A DNA stretch of 64,000 nucleotides from Methylotuvimicrobium sp. KM2 (GCF_038051925.1 NZ_CP150634.1:868001-932000); one strand, 5' to 3'. Shown: positions 26,508 to 35,470, numbered from the stretch's first letter. The notes: generated by a model not told the origin, from the letters alone. A program made the numbers and translations.

Positions 26508-27726
26508 GACGCTGCTGATCGTCGGCGCTGGGGTGGAGCAGGTACCGGCTTACGAATTGGCCAAAAGGCGAGGTTTTTTTGTGGTCGGTAGCGATATGGA
26601 CCCCGGCGCGCCAGGCTTTGCATTAGCCGATCATGCTATTCTGGTTTCTACTCGAGATGCTGAAGGGACGCTGGCGGCAGCACAATCGTTTCACCAAAGG
26701 CATCCGATCAACGGTGTCATGACTATTGCCAATGACGTACCTTATACGGTAGCTAGAGTGGCGGACGCGCTAGGCTTGCCTTCAATAGATTTGGATGCGG
26801 CACGCGCGGTAATTGACAAATTAGTCATGAAGCGGCGCTTTTTAGATTATGGCGTTGCTTGCCCTTGGTTTACTCAGGTTGATACCGCCGATGAATTACA
26901 GCATGTCTTAGCTACTGAACCGAGACATCGCTTCGTATTAAAACCGGTAGACGGTCGCGGTGCACGCGGAGTTTTATTGATTGATAACTCCGTGGATGTC
27001 GACTGGGCTATTTCGGAGTCTCGGTCTTGGGGCGATTGCGGTAGGCTGATTTTGGAGCGATTCATTCCCGGAATGCAGCTATCAACTGAATCGTTTTTAT
27101 TGAACGGCAAATGTTATACGCCGGCGATCGCAGAAAGAAATTACGCGCGCCTCGAGCAGTTTAAACCCAACATCATCGAAGATGGAGGAACAATTCCGGC
27201 ACTGCTAGATCAAAGTCAATTAGCTTCAATCGACGATTTGTTGTTACGAGGTGCGGCGGCGCTTGGGATTACAGAAGGTATTGTCAAAGGGGATTTGGTA
27301 ATAGATGAACAAGGCCGTCCTATGATCATCGAATTGGCTGCACGTTTGTCGGGTGGATGGTTTGCCACCAAACAAATTCCGGAGGCTTCTGGGGTTAATC
27401 TGGTGGAAGCAGTGATGGATCATGCTTTGGGCAATCCAGTACAAATCGATGACTTGGTGCCTAAACAGCAGCGAGCCACGGCTATTCGATATTTCTTTCC
27501 TCCAGCAGGCAAAATTTTAGCCATTCATGGTGAAGCGGAGCTGAAAACTGTTCCAGGACTACTTAGTTACAGTTTTTACCGAAATGTCGGCGAAATGCAG
27601 CCGACAGTCAAGGCGCACCATGACCGTTTCGGTTATGTATTGGTGTCAGCCGATACTCGGGACGAGGTTCTTCAACGAGTCGAGCAGGCCATTAATAGTA
27701 TAGAAGTTGAGGTTATTAGTGGTTAA
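26500..27726 (+). CDS. ATP-grasp ligase (carbamoyl-phosphate-synthase/amide-ligase type)
   Basis: 408 residues from a TTG at 26500, with GGAGG at 26487-26491. Longer in-frame starts lie inside the SDR gene. The N-terminal pre-ATP-grasp fold reads LLIVGAGVEQVPAYELAKRRG. The ATP-grasp core has FVLKPVDGRGARGV (~residue 150), LILERFIPG and MIIELAARLSGGW. Such ligases join a carboxylate to an amine using ATP. With no PseH acetyltransferase in the island, it might acylate the 4-amino group with a carboxylic or amino acid (inference). Confidence 0.88.
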   Translation: MVKTLLIVGAGVEQVPAYELAKRRGFFVVGSDMDPGAPGFALADHAILVSTRDAEGTLAAAQSFHQRHPINGVMTIANDVPYTVARVADALGLPSIDLDAARAVIDKLVMKRRFLDYGVACPWFTQVDTADELQHVLATEPRHRFVLKPVDGRGARGVLLIDNSVDVDWAISESRSWGDCGRLILERFIPGMQLSTESFLLNGKCYTPAIAERNYARLEQFKPNIIEDGGTIPALLDQSQLASIDDLLLRGAAALGITEGIVKGDLVIDEQGRPMIIELAARLSGGWFATKQIPEASGVNLVEAVMDHALGNPVQIDDLVPKQQRATAIRYFFPPAGKILAIHGEAELKTVPGLLSYSFYRNVGEMQPTVKAHHDRFGYVLVSADTRDEVLQRVEQAINSIEVEVISG

Positions 27727-28570
27727 ATTTATTGCCGAAGTATCCAGCAACCACCGCTGTGATTTGGAGCGTAGCTTGGCCTTTATTGATACAGCCGCCA
27801 AAGCCGGTTGCCAGGCAATCAAGTTTCAGTTATTTAAGATTGATCGGTTGTTTGTCCCGGAAGTGTTAGCCAATTCCGAAAAGCATCGCAAGCGCAGAGA
27901 GTGGGAGTTGCCGGTGGAATTCTTACCTGCTTTGGCTAAGCGATGTCAAGATAAGGGTGTTGAGTTCTCTTGCACGCCATTTTATCTTGAGGCAGTCGCT
28001 GAACTCGAGACCTATGTCGATTTTTATAAAATTGCATCGTACGAGCTTTTGTGGGGGGACTTGCTCATTGCATGCGCTCTTACCGGCAAACCGGTAGTGC
28101 TGTCAACAGGCATGGCTACTATGGAGGAGATTCAACATGCAGTCGATGTGTTGAAAAATAACGGATGCCCTGCACCGGTTTTGTTACATTGCACTTCCTC
28201 TTACCCGACGCCTTACGCCGAGGCCAATCTTGCTGCGATCGATACCCTAAGACGAGAGACGGGTTGCGAGGTTGGTTGGTCGGATCATACCGTTGAACCG
28301 GCAGTCATCCATAGGGCCATTCACAAATGGGGGGCTAAGGTGGTCGAATTTCATCTCGATCTGGATGGCAAGGGTGAGGAATTTGCGGCCGGGCATTGCT
28401 GGCTACCCGATCAGATCGCTGCCGTAATAAAGGATGTGAATAAGGGCATCGAAGCGGATGGTGATGGCGTCAAGGAGCCTGTTCCGTCGGAATTGCCCGA
28501 TCGTATGTGGCGGGCAGATCCTATTGATGGTTTGCGGCCCTTGAAAGAAACTCGAGACCGATTGAAATAA
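27719..28570 (+). CDS. Short NeuB/PseI-family nonulosonate synthase-like protein lacking the SAF domain
   Basis: 283 residues from a GTG at 27719 (GAGG 8 bases upstream). The TIM-barrel synthase core is clear: FIAEVSSNH, CTPFYLEAV, KIASYE, VLSTGMAT, LLHCTSSYPTP, GWSDHT. Family members are usually ~335-350 residues with a C-terminal antifreeze-like SAF domain, which is missing here. The usual EKHFTLDR and GPDH motifs read EFHLDLDG and AAGH. It may condense PEP with a different sugar or act without the SAF lid (inference). Confidence 0.85.
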   Translation: MVKFIAEVSSNHRCDLERSLAFIDTAAKAGCQAIKFQLFKIDRLFVPEVLANSEKHRKRREWELPVEFLPALAKRCQDKGVEFSCTPFYLEAVAELETYVDFYKIASYELLWGDLLIACALTGKPVVLSTGMATMEEIQHAVDVLKNNGCPAPVLLHCTSSYPTPYAEANLAAIDTLRRETGCEVGWSDHTVEPAVIHRAIHKWGAKVVEFHLDLDGKGEEFAAGHCWLPDQIAAVIKDVNKGIEADGDGVKEPVPSELPDRMWRADPIDGLRPLKETRDRLK

Positions 28571-28583
28571 CGTCAGCCTACCA

Positions 28584-29570
28584 ATGAATGTTCTCATTGT
28601 ATGCCATGCAGGAAGTAAGGTCGGGCTTGGGCATTTAACCCGGTCTCTAGCCGTTGCGCGTATCGTGCGGCAGGCATTTGACGTAAGCATTCGCTTTTTG
28701 ATTCAAGGCGATCCGATCGCAAATCCTGAATTGCAGCAATATGAACACTGTTTTTTGTCGATTGGCGAGGATTTGACGAAAATGATCGAGAGGCAACTTG
28801 ATACGTCAGTTTCTCAATTGATTATTTTCGATCTATTTCCAGAGTGGTTGCCGATCGATTTAGCGAAACTCTTGAAAAATTTGCGAGCCAAGGCTTGCAA
28901 AATCATTGCCGTTGACGGTTTACTCAGTTATCAAGATCATTTGGATCTGATTGTCATGCCGTCTTTCCGTTGCCCGCCGGAGGTAGTGGAGAGTCAAGGG
29001 ACTCCAGTGATATATGGTTGGGATTGTTTTTTGCTGAATCCCAAGGCTTATCCTAGGCTTTGGTGTCGTGGCAATCATGTATTGGTTCTGAGCGGCGGTG
29101 CGGATGTTACGGGCTTGGGGCAGAGGCTACCAAGGCTTTTGTTAGATACTTTGCCGCATAATACGCAAGTCAATTGGGTGATCGGCCCCTATGCAAGGCA
29201 ACCCGACTTTCCCGAATCATCAACAGTAATGTTCAACAATCATCAGGCGCCCTCCAGTCTCGATGAACTGATGCTTGATGCTCACTATGCCGTTACGGTG
29301 TATGGCGTCAGTTTTTTTGAACTGCTCTATTACGGCATACCCACAGTGGTGTTTTCGCCCTATGGCAATAAGGATGATGACGAGCTAGGTCTGATCGCGA
29401 AGGAGAATGTTGCTTTGGTGGCCCGTGATGAATTGGATGCGCTGGAAAAACTGCGGAACTTGATGGCGGATGATGAAATGGCCTCCGCGTTTTCTATCGC
29501 CGCTCAAGAAAAAATGGCTGCGGCTAATGGCGGGCGCCTTGTGCAAGCGCTGAACGAGTTATTGGTTTAA
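28584..29570 (+). CDS. pseG: PseG-like UDP-sugar hydrolase
   Basis: 328 residues. The N-terminus MNVLIVCHAGSKVGLGHLTRSLAVA matches the PseG pattern with its catalytic His in GxGH. The C-terminal nucleotide-binding half has VLSGGADVTGLG and a YAVTVYGVSFFELLYYGIPTVVF segment, where the usual PseG SGG/E(L)xxxGxP elements are seen. In the pseudaminic acid route it removes UDP before condensation. It ends inside the start codon of the GH57-like gene (TAATG). Confidence 0.85.
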   Translation: MNVLIVCHAGSKVGLGHLTRSLAVARIVRQAFDVSIRFLIQGDPIANPELQQYEHCFLSIGEDLTKMIERQLDTSVSQLIIFDLFPEWLPIDLAKLLKNLRAKACKIIAVDGLLSYQDHLDLIVMPSFRCPPEVVESQGTPVIYGWDCFLLNPKAYPRLWCRGNHVLVLSGGADVTGLGQRLPRLLLDTLPHNTQVNWVIGPYARQPDFPESSTVMFNNHQAPSSLDELMLDAHYAVTVYGVSFFELLYYGIPTVVFSPYGNKDDDELGLIAKENVALVARDELDALEKLRNLMADDEMASAFSIAAQEKMAAANGGRLVQALNELLV

Positions 29571-31528
29571 TGTCGCACGCCTATCTTATTTTTCATTTGA
29601 ACTTGGCTTTCTCGTCGATTCCTACTGAGGCTCGCCCCGAGGTTATTCGCAAGTGTTATTGGCCTTTACTGGAATTAATCCGTAAAACGAAGGTTCCTGT
29701 TGGAATCGAGTTAACCGGGTGGACGCTCAATCAAATAGTTGAGATCGAACCTGAGTGGGTTGATTGTTTTCGGAGCATGTTGCGAAGCGGGCAGTGCGAG
29801 TTGATCGGTAGCGGTTGGTCGCAAATTATCGGACCCTTGGTGCCCTACCAGGTTAATGTCCGGAATCAAGCATTGGGCCTGGATGCATATCGGCAGTTAT
29901 TGGATGTCGTGCCAAACATTGCATTAGTCAACGAAATGGCTTATTCGACGGGTTTGGTCGACGTTTATGCCGAAGCGGGTTATCGAGGCATTATCATGGA
30001 TAGGGATAATGTAAGGCTCGCATTAGGGTTGGAACACAGCCCGCTATCTACGATGCCTACGCATGCGCAAGGGTGCGGTGAAATTTCTTTGCCTGTTTTA
30101 TGGTCCGATTCGATTTTATTTCAGCGTTTGCAGCGGGTGGTGCATGGGGATATCCTCGTATCGGAATATACATCTTATATCAAGCGACGTATCGAACAGG
30201 GCGAGAGAATGTTGCCTATCTATTGTAACGATGCGGAGATTTTTGATTACCGCCCCGGTCGATTTGCGACCGAGTCCAGGTTGCACTCGGAAGGCGAGTG
30301 GTTGCGGTTCGAAAGAGTTTTGAAACAATTACAAAGCGAATGCGAATTGAACTGGCTTAGTCCGAGCCAGGCGTTGTCAAGGCAGGTTGGCGATACGGAA
30401 AAAAAAATATCCAGGCTCACTTCGATAATCCAACCCGTCCCAGTTAAGAAGCAGGCCAAATATAATATTAATCGTTGGGCGGTGTCGGGGAGAGATGATT
30501 TATGGCTCAATACAGTTTGCCATCAATTATGGCAAGCGATGCAGAAAAGCGGCGAGGATTCTTCCGAATGTTGGCGGGAAGTTTGTGAGTTATGGGCTAG
30601 CGATCTACGTACTCACATCACCGACTTGCGGTGGCAAGAAACGCTTGATCGGATTGTCCGATTAAAATTGAAGTGGGCGCTTGCCGATTCTGTTCCGCGA
30701 GAACACCGAAAGCCTCAAAAGATATCGGAATCCGTGCTTATCGAAAATGATGAGGAAGGGATTTTTCTTACAATAAACACGCCGGCATTGAAATTAGTGC
30801 TGAATAAGCGGCGTGGTATGACAATCCATACTTTGGCGTTCAAATCGCAGGGTTTCGCTGCACTGATCGGCACATTATCTCAAGGATATTTTCAGACTAT
30901 TGAATTAGGTGCGGATTTTTATTCCGGCGGGGTTTTGATAGAAATTCCAAGTCAGCATGCCCGGTTGACTGATTTGGAATGGGTAAGCCCTCAGGTTCAG
31001 CAGTTTGGTAGCGAATTGTCTATTTCTGCGGTAATCGCTTTTGATCAGGGTAAGTTGCGAAAAACTATTCTGGTGGATACCGTTGCCGAGAAAGTACGGT
31101 TACGTTATGAATTCGACGATTATGAGAGACCATTGGGATCGGTGCGTGTGGGCAAGGTGACTTTGTTGCCTGAAGTATTTACGGGAGATTTGACAATTGA
31201 AAGTGTCAATGGGGGGGCTGGAAAGGAGTTGTTTTGTTTGAATCGAAATGTCGATTACGGTAAGGCAGCATCGGTGCTGGTGTCCAGTTCGTCGGCCTTA
31301 GCTTGTACTGATGGCAGAGTTTGTATTCGTGACGATTTGGGCAATGGGGTCGAGTTGGAATGGCATCCTGCTGTTTCAGCGGCAATCGTAATGTTGCAGC
31401 ATGTTCACACTTATGGTGCTCATTTGACTCGATTATGGTTTTCATTGTCAGAACTGGACGATACTTCTCGCCGAGGCGGACGTTTATTACCCTTTGAGTT
31501 TGAAATAAAACCATTAAAAAAAGATTAA
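29570..31528 (+). CDS. GH57-like glycoside hydrolase/transferase
   Basis: 652 residues, translationally coupled to pseG. The N-terminal ~270 residues have the GH57/38-type barrel: FHLNLAFSSIP at the start, GIELTGWTLNQI, LIGSGWSQIIGPL, ALVNEMAYST (candidate nucleophile Glu) and PIYCNDAEIFDYRPGR (candidate acid/base Asp). The C-terminal half is a beta-rich DUF1925/1926-like region. No signal peptide, so cytosolic. A role in trimming or building the flagellin glycan is inferred from position only. Confidence 0.72.
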   Translation: MSHAYLIFHLNLAFSSIPTEARPEVIRKCYWPLLELIRKTKVPVGIELTGWTLNQIVEIEPEWVDCFRSMLRSGQCELIGSGWSQIIGPLVPYQVNVRNQALGLDAYRQLLDVVPNIALVNEMAYSTGLVDVYAEAGYRGIIMDRDNVRLALGLEHSPLSTMPTHAQGCGEISLPVLWSDSILFQRLQRVVHGDILVSEYTSYIKRRIEQGERMLPIYCNDAEIFDYRPGRFATESRLHSEGEWLRFERVLKQLQSECELNWLSPSQALSRQVGDTEKKISRLTSIIQPVPVKKQAKYNINRWAVSGRDDLWLNTVCHQLWQAMQKSGEDSSECWREVCELWASDLRTHITDLRWQETLDRIVRLKLKWALADSVPREHRKPQKISESVLIENDEEGIFLTINTPALKLVLNKRRGMTIHTLAFKSQGFAALIGTLSQGYFQTIELGADFYSGGVLIEIPSQHARLTDLEWVSPQVQQFGSELSISAVIAFDQGKLRKTILVDTVAEKVRLRYEFDDYERPLGSVRVGKVTLLPEVFTGDLTIESVNGGAGKELFCLNRNVDYGKAASVLVSSSSALACTDGRVCIRDDLGNGVELEWHPAVSAAIVMLQHVHTYGAHLTRLWFSLSELDDTSRRGGRLLPFEFEIKPLKKD

Positions 31529-31552
31529 AGTAATTTTGTTGATTGACGATAA
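31526..31552 (+). promoter_or_regulatory. Sigma-28 (FliA) promoter of flagellin 1
   Basis: TAAAGTAA at 31526-31533, an 11-base spacer, then GACGATAA at 31545-31552 is close to the FliA consensus (TAAAGTTT, 11 bases, GCCGATAA). It lies about 90 bases before the flagellin start, so flagellin 1 is a late flagellar gene. Confidence 0.75.
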
Positions 31553-31642
31553 CTCTAGTGAGTTTAGAAACTTCTTTTCAACAATCAAAATAGCATTGTT
31601 TCGGATTGAAATTACATCTGAGGCGAGGTGGAGGATAACATC

Positions 31643-32524
31643 ATGGCAATGGTCATCAACACAAACATCGGTTCGCTGAACAGTCAACGGATGCTGAATA
31701 GTACCAATAATTCGCTGAAAACCTCTATGGAGCGGTTGTCTTCGGGGTTGCGCGTCAACTCCGCAAAAGACGATGCGGCCGGATTAGCGATCGGGAATAA
31801 AATGACTTCGCAGATCCGAGGTATGACAGTGGCTATTAGAAACGCCAACGACGGCATTTCGATGGCGCAGACGGCTGAAGCCGCAATGGGCTCTATTACG
31901 GAAACCTTGCAAAGGATGCGGGATTTGGCTGTGCAATCGTCAAACACGGGTGCAGTGAATGCCGCCGACCAATCAAAGTTACAAACAGAATTTGAGCAGC
32001 TTCAAAAAGAAATAGGCCGAATTATTACCAATACCGAATTTAACGGTAAGAAAATTTTAAATGGCGGATTGTCCGGGCAGGTCTTTCAAGTAGGCGCCAA
32101 CACGACTTCAGATAACCGGATTTCGCTAACTGTAAATAATCTATCGGCAGCAGCTTCAACCGGGTTGGGATCCATACTATTATCGGCTGTAGTGATTGGC
32201 GGCTCGGCCGGGACGAGTGCAGGCGCCACAGCAGTGACCGCAGGTTCTGTCGGAGCGGTCATCGATGGTTTGGATAGAGCGTTAAGCAGAATCGATACGT
32301 TTCGTTCTACTTTGGGCGCGATGCAAAACCGCTTTACGACTACGATTAGCAACCTGCAGTCTTCGATTGAAAATCAAAGCGCTGCGCGGTCGCGGATCAT
32401 GGATGCCGATTTTGCCGCCGAAACCGCTGCTCTAAGTCGAAACCAAATTCTGCAGCAAGCCGGAGTCGCGATGCTGTCGCAAGCAAACCAAGCCCCGCAA
32501 ACAGTGCTTAGTTTGTTGAGATAA
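31643..32524 (+). CDS. fliC: Flagellin 1
   Basis: 293 residues from the ATG at 31643 (GGTGGAGG upstream). The N-terminal D0/D1 region (MVINTNIGSLNSQRML ... SSGLRVNSAKDDAAGLAI) and the C-terminal D1/D0 region (SRIMDADFAAETAALSRNQIL) are canonical. The central variable domain is only about 40 residues, Ser/Gly/Thr-rich, so the filament subunit is minimal and likely relies on glycosylation. It assembles into the flagellar filament. flaG, fliD, fliS and a fliT-like gene follow. Confidence 0.97.
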   Translation: MAMVINTNIGSLNSQRMLNSTNNSLKTSMERLSSGLRVNSAKDDAAGLAIGNKMTSQIRGMTVAIRNANDGISMAQTAEAAMGSITETLQRMRDLAVQSSNTGAVNAADQSKLQTEFEQLQKEIGRIITNTEFNGKKILNGGLSGQVFQVGANTTSDNRISLTVNNLSAAASTGLGSILLSAVVIGGSAGTSAGATAVTAGSVGAVIDGLDRALSRIDTFRSTLGAMQNRFTTTISNLQSSIENQSAARSRIMDADFAAETAALSRNQILQQAGVAMLSQANQAPQTVLSLLR

Positions 32525-32536
32525 AGTGGTAAGATG

Positions 32537-32562
32537 TCGGATGCCCTTTATCGGGCATCCGA
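32537..32562 (+). other. Perfect hairpin after flagellin 1
   Basis: TCGGATGCCC at 32537-32546 and GGGCATCCGA at 32553-32562 form a 10-bp stem with a 6-base loop just after the flagellin stop. No T-run follows, so it may stabilise or partially terminate the abundant flagellin mRNA and lower flaG-fliD expression (inference). Confidence 0.55.
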
Positions 32563-32587
32563 AACAAGGGTGAGTTAGAGGTGGGTT

Positions 32588-33028
32588 ATGAATAATGATA
32601 TTTCAAATGTCACCAGGCTAGGTTTTACATCTTCACCACAAGGCGACGGCAATGCCGCTAAATTTCAGGCTGTTAAAAACAAGCATACAGAGCAAGTAGT
32701 TCCGCCGGATAATGTTCAACGAGTTAATAATAAGGATTCATTGGGCCAAGAGAGAGAATCTGACGGTAAACAAACTGATAATTTGATTTCGTTGGAGGAT
32801 GTCAAGCAGTTGGCGGAGCAAGGGAATAAAGTATTGGCGGAGGCTCAACGGAATCTGCAATTTAAAGTGGATGAGACTACCAATCAAGTGGTGGTTAGCG
32901 TGGTCGACCAAAAAAGCGGCGAGGTTTTGCGGCAAATACCCAGCGATGAGGTTTTGGCGCTAGCGAAGCGTTTGAAGGAATTGGATGGCGAGCAATTGCA
33001 GGGCGTGTTTTTGAAGGAGCAGGCATAG
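32588..33028 (+). CDS. flaG: FlaG family protein
   Basis: 146 residues with a polar low-complexity N-terminus, then the FlaG domain (LQFKVDETTNQVVVSVVDQK ... VLRQIPSDEVLALAKRL) at ~95-140. The family affects filament length and is usually encoded between flagellin and fliD, as here. A GAGGTGGG ribosome site precedes the ATG. Confidence 0.92.
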   Translation: MNNDISNVTRLGFTSSPQGDGNAAKFQAVKNKHTEQVVPPDNVQRVNNKDSLGQERESDGKQTDNLISLEDVKQLAEQGNKVLAEAQRNLQFKVDETTNQVVVSVVDQKSGEVLRQIPSDEVLALAKRLKELDGEQLQGVFLKEQA

Positions 33029-33053
33029 TTTTTATTTAAATTGGGAGTGGGTT

Positions 33054-34406
33054 ATGGCAATCACATCTGCATTAGGTATAGGTAGTGGGATAGATATCAA
33101 TGGCTTGGTAAGCCAATTGGTTAGAGCCGAAGGTCAGCCGGCTTTTAATGCTATTAATCGCCAAGAATCGTCTGTTAAATCTCGGCTAAGCGCCTTGGGA
33201 ACTCTCAACAGTGCTTTGTCGAGCTTTCAAACCGCGGCGAATAAACTCAAGACAGATGGCTTGTTCAGTAAGCATCAAGCATTTTCATCGAATGAAAATA
33301 TAGCGACAGCAACGGCGGGAACCCTTGCCATTGCCGGTAGCTATAGTCTGAAAGTCAACCAGCTTGCGACTTCGCATAAATTAATTACAGGCGACGGGGC
33401 CGGTTATTCGGGTTATAACGCCGAAGTGGGTACCGGCGAATTGACGTTGTCTGTGGGCGGTAACGAATTTTCACTTAACATCGGCGCTACCAATAATACA
33501 TTGAGCGGTATTCGCGACGCGATTAATAATGCGCAGGATAATACCGGAGTGACTGCAAGTATTATTAGTGTCGACGACGGCTTTAAACTAGTGCTGACCA
33601 GCAAAGAAACCGGTAGCGAAAATGCGATAGCAATTTCTTCATCGGCTCCGGGTTTGACAGAGCTGGCCGTCAACATGCAAGAGCAGCGTGCGGCTAAAGA
33701 TGCAATCATTGAAGTGGATGGCCAAATTGCCACGCGCAGTAGTAATTCCATTTCCGATGTTATATCGGGCGTAACCTTGGATTTAAAGGTTGAAGATCCG
33801 GACACCGTATTCGCTTTAGACGTATCGATTGATAGTGCAGCCATTACCGATGCGGCGAATGATTTTGTCAAGGCATATAACGGTCTAATGACTGTGGTCA
33901 AGGATTTGGGAAAATACGATGCTGGATCGAACGTGGCCGGCGCGTTAATCGGCGACTCGACTCTGAGAAGTATTCAAAGCCAGATACGCACTGATGTATC
34001 GAGGCCTGTCGAGTCCGCTTCTAATGAATCGAACTCTTTGGCGCTAATCGGAATAACCGTTGATCGGAACGGTGTTATGTCGTTGAATAACTCAGTATTC
34101 AGTGAGAAATTGAATGGCGATCTAAAGTCGATCAGCGATATTTTTTCATCGACCGACGGTATTGCCAATCGCTTAAGCGAACGTTTGACACAATATTTGC
34201 AACCTGGCGGCACCTTGGATTCAAGAACCAAGTCGCTAAATAATCAGCTCAGAGGATTTGAAACACGCAGGGAAAATGTGCAGATTAGGCTGGATAATCT
34301 GGAAAATGCCTTAATGAAGCAATTCATTGCGATGGATACCGCAGTTGGGCAGTTTCAGTCGACTGGTGCTTTCGTTTCTCAGCAATTGGCGCTGCTCAAT
34401 AAATAA
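33054..34406 (+). CDS. fliD: Flagellar filament cap protein FliD
   Basis: 450 residues. The N-terminal region (SALGIGSGIDINGLVSQLVRAEGQPA) and the C-terminal region (LNNQLRGFETRRENVQIRLDNLENALMKQFIAMDTAVGQFQSTGAFVSQQL) are the FliD_N and FliD_C signatures. The product caps the growing filament and folds incoming flagellin. It lies 25 bases after flaG in the late flagellar cluster. Confidence 0.97.
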   Translation: MAITSALGIGSGIDINGLVSQLVRAEGQPAFNAINRQESSVKSRLSALGTLNSALSSFQTAANKLKTDGLFSKHQAFSSNENIATATAGTLAIAGSYSLKVNQLATSHKLITGDGAGYSGYNAEVGTGELTLSVGGNEFSLNIGATNNTLSGIRDAINNAQDNTGVTASIISVDDGFKLVLTSKETGSENAIAISSSAPGLTELAVNMQEQRAAKDAIIEVDGQIATRSSNSISDVISGVTLDLKVEDPDTVFALDVSIDSAAITDAANDFVKAYNGLMTVVKDLGKYDAGSNVAGALIGDSTLRSIQSQIRTDVSRPVESASNESNSLALIGITVDRNGVMSLNNSVFSEKLNGDLKSISDIFSSTDGIANRLSERLTQYLQPGGTLDSRTKSLNNQLRGFETRRENVQIRLDNLENALMKQFIAMDTAVGQFQSTGAFVSQQLALLNK

Positions 34407-34440
34407 TCAATTAGGATTATAGATAATGAAAGAGGCTAAC

Positions 34441-34842
34441 ATGAGACCGAGTATGTACAGGAATAATGCCAGTAAATATGCCGCTGTACAGAACGAGGCG
34501 GTTTTAGATGATGCGTCCCCTCATAAGTTGATTCAAATGCTGATGAGCGGTTTTTTAATGCGTGTCAACGCGGCTAAAGGCGCGATCGATCGCGGCGATT
34601 TTGAGGAAAAAAGCATTCAGATTTCTAAAGCTATCGCTATTGTCGGCGGATTGATCGATGGTCTAGATGCCGAGCGAGGTGGAGAGATTGCCGAAAACTT
34701 GAGTAGTTTATATGACTACATGAATAAACGGCTTTTTCAGGCGAGTTCTGAAAACAACATTCAAATTCTGGATGAGGTGAGTGGGTTGATGCGTGAGTTA
34801 AAAGAAGCATGGGATGCAATTCCGGAAGCCTATCAGCAGTAA
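34441..34842 (+). CDS. fliS: Flagellar export chaperone FliS
   Basis: 133 residues from the ATG at 34441, preceded by AGAGG; an ATG at 34426 is an alternative. The motif ASPHKLIQMLMSGFLMRVNAAKGAI and the helical C-terminus are typical. It binds the flagellin C-terminus and prevents early polymerisation. It lies between fliD and the fliT-like gene. Confidence 0.95.
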   Translation: MRPSMYRNNASKYAAVQNEAVLDDASPHKLIQMLMSGFLMRVNAAKGAIDRGDFEEKSIQISKAIAIVGGLIDGLDAERGGEIAENLSSLYDYMNKRLFQASSENNIQILDEVSGLMRELKEAWDAIPEAYQQ

Positions 34843-34845
34843 AAA

Positions 34846-35175
34846 ATGGATTCCGTGGATGACTTGCTTGATATTTTGAGTGGTTTTTCAGATAAAATCG
34901 CGCAAGCGATTGATTGCGAAGATTGGGATACTCTCAATCATATTTTAACACATCGTCAAGAATGTCTCGAAGAGCTATTTAGCGCTCCGATTAAGCCAAC
35001 ACGGCGTGCTGCCGTGAGCGCTTTGTTGCTTAAGATTCAGCAGGAAGACAGTTTGTATCTAGCTGGCGTGAAAGATCGAAAACAAATCTTGCAAAAGCGT
35101 GCGTCTTTGTTAAGTCAGGGACGCAAGAACGTCAAAGCCTATCAAAGTGAACAAGATGAATCGAAGCCGGATTAA
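34846..35175 (+). CDS. FliT-like flagellar chaperone
   Basis: 109 residues, all helical, beginning 4 bases after fliS. It is recognised mainly by position and its helical, charged composition (IDCEDWDTLNHILTHRQECLEELF). FliT proteins are export chaperones for FliD; sequence conservation is low, so the assignment is moderate. Confidence 0.65.
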   Translation: MDSVDDLLDILSGFSDKIAQAIDCEDWDTLNHILTHRQECLEELFSAPIKPTRRAAVSALLLKIQQEDSLYLAGVKDRKQILQKRASLLSQGRKNVKAYQSEQDESKPD

Positions 35176-35193
35176 CTCCGGTTTTTATTTTTT
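35166..35193 (+). terminator. Rho-independent terminator of the fla-fli operon
   Basis: CCGGA (35167-35171), loop TTAAC, TCCGG (35177-35181), then TTTTTATTTTTT. The stem overlaps the stop codon of the fliT-like gene. Confidence 0.75.
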
Positions 35194-35294
35194 CAGTATA
35201 TCCCTTCTTTCATCATGTTTTTTATGATGAATGCGTTCCTCAGATTGTTTTTATTTTCCTGGGCAATGCAAACCGCATTGTGATCGTTGTTAAT

Positions 35295-35470
35295 CCTAGA
35301 AAAAGCATTTCACCATGAAGATCATGAAGAATAACAAGTTAATTCATTAACTTGTTATACGTTTGTATAGAAAGTTTGTTTACCAAAAAGGTTAGCGAGA
35401 ATGTTTATGTGATTTCTTGAAATCCTTCATGAACTTCATGTGCTTCATGGTTAAACTGCCAAATTTAGGT
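35295..35470. repeat. 176-bp ATGAAG-type repeat, copy D (inverted, diverged)
   Basis: It starts CCTAGAAAAAGCATTTCACC and ends CATGGTTAAACTGCCAAATT, the reverse complement of the consensus of copies A-C, with several internal changes. It fills the gap between the fli operon terminator and the end of the maf gene. Confidence 0.8.
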
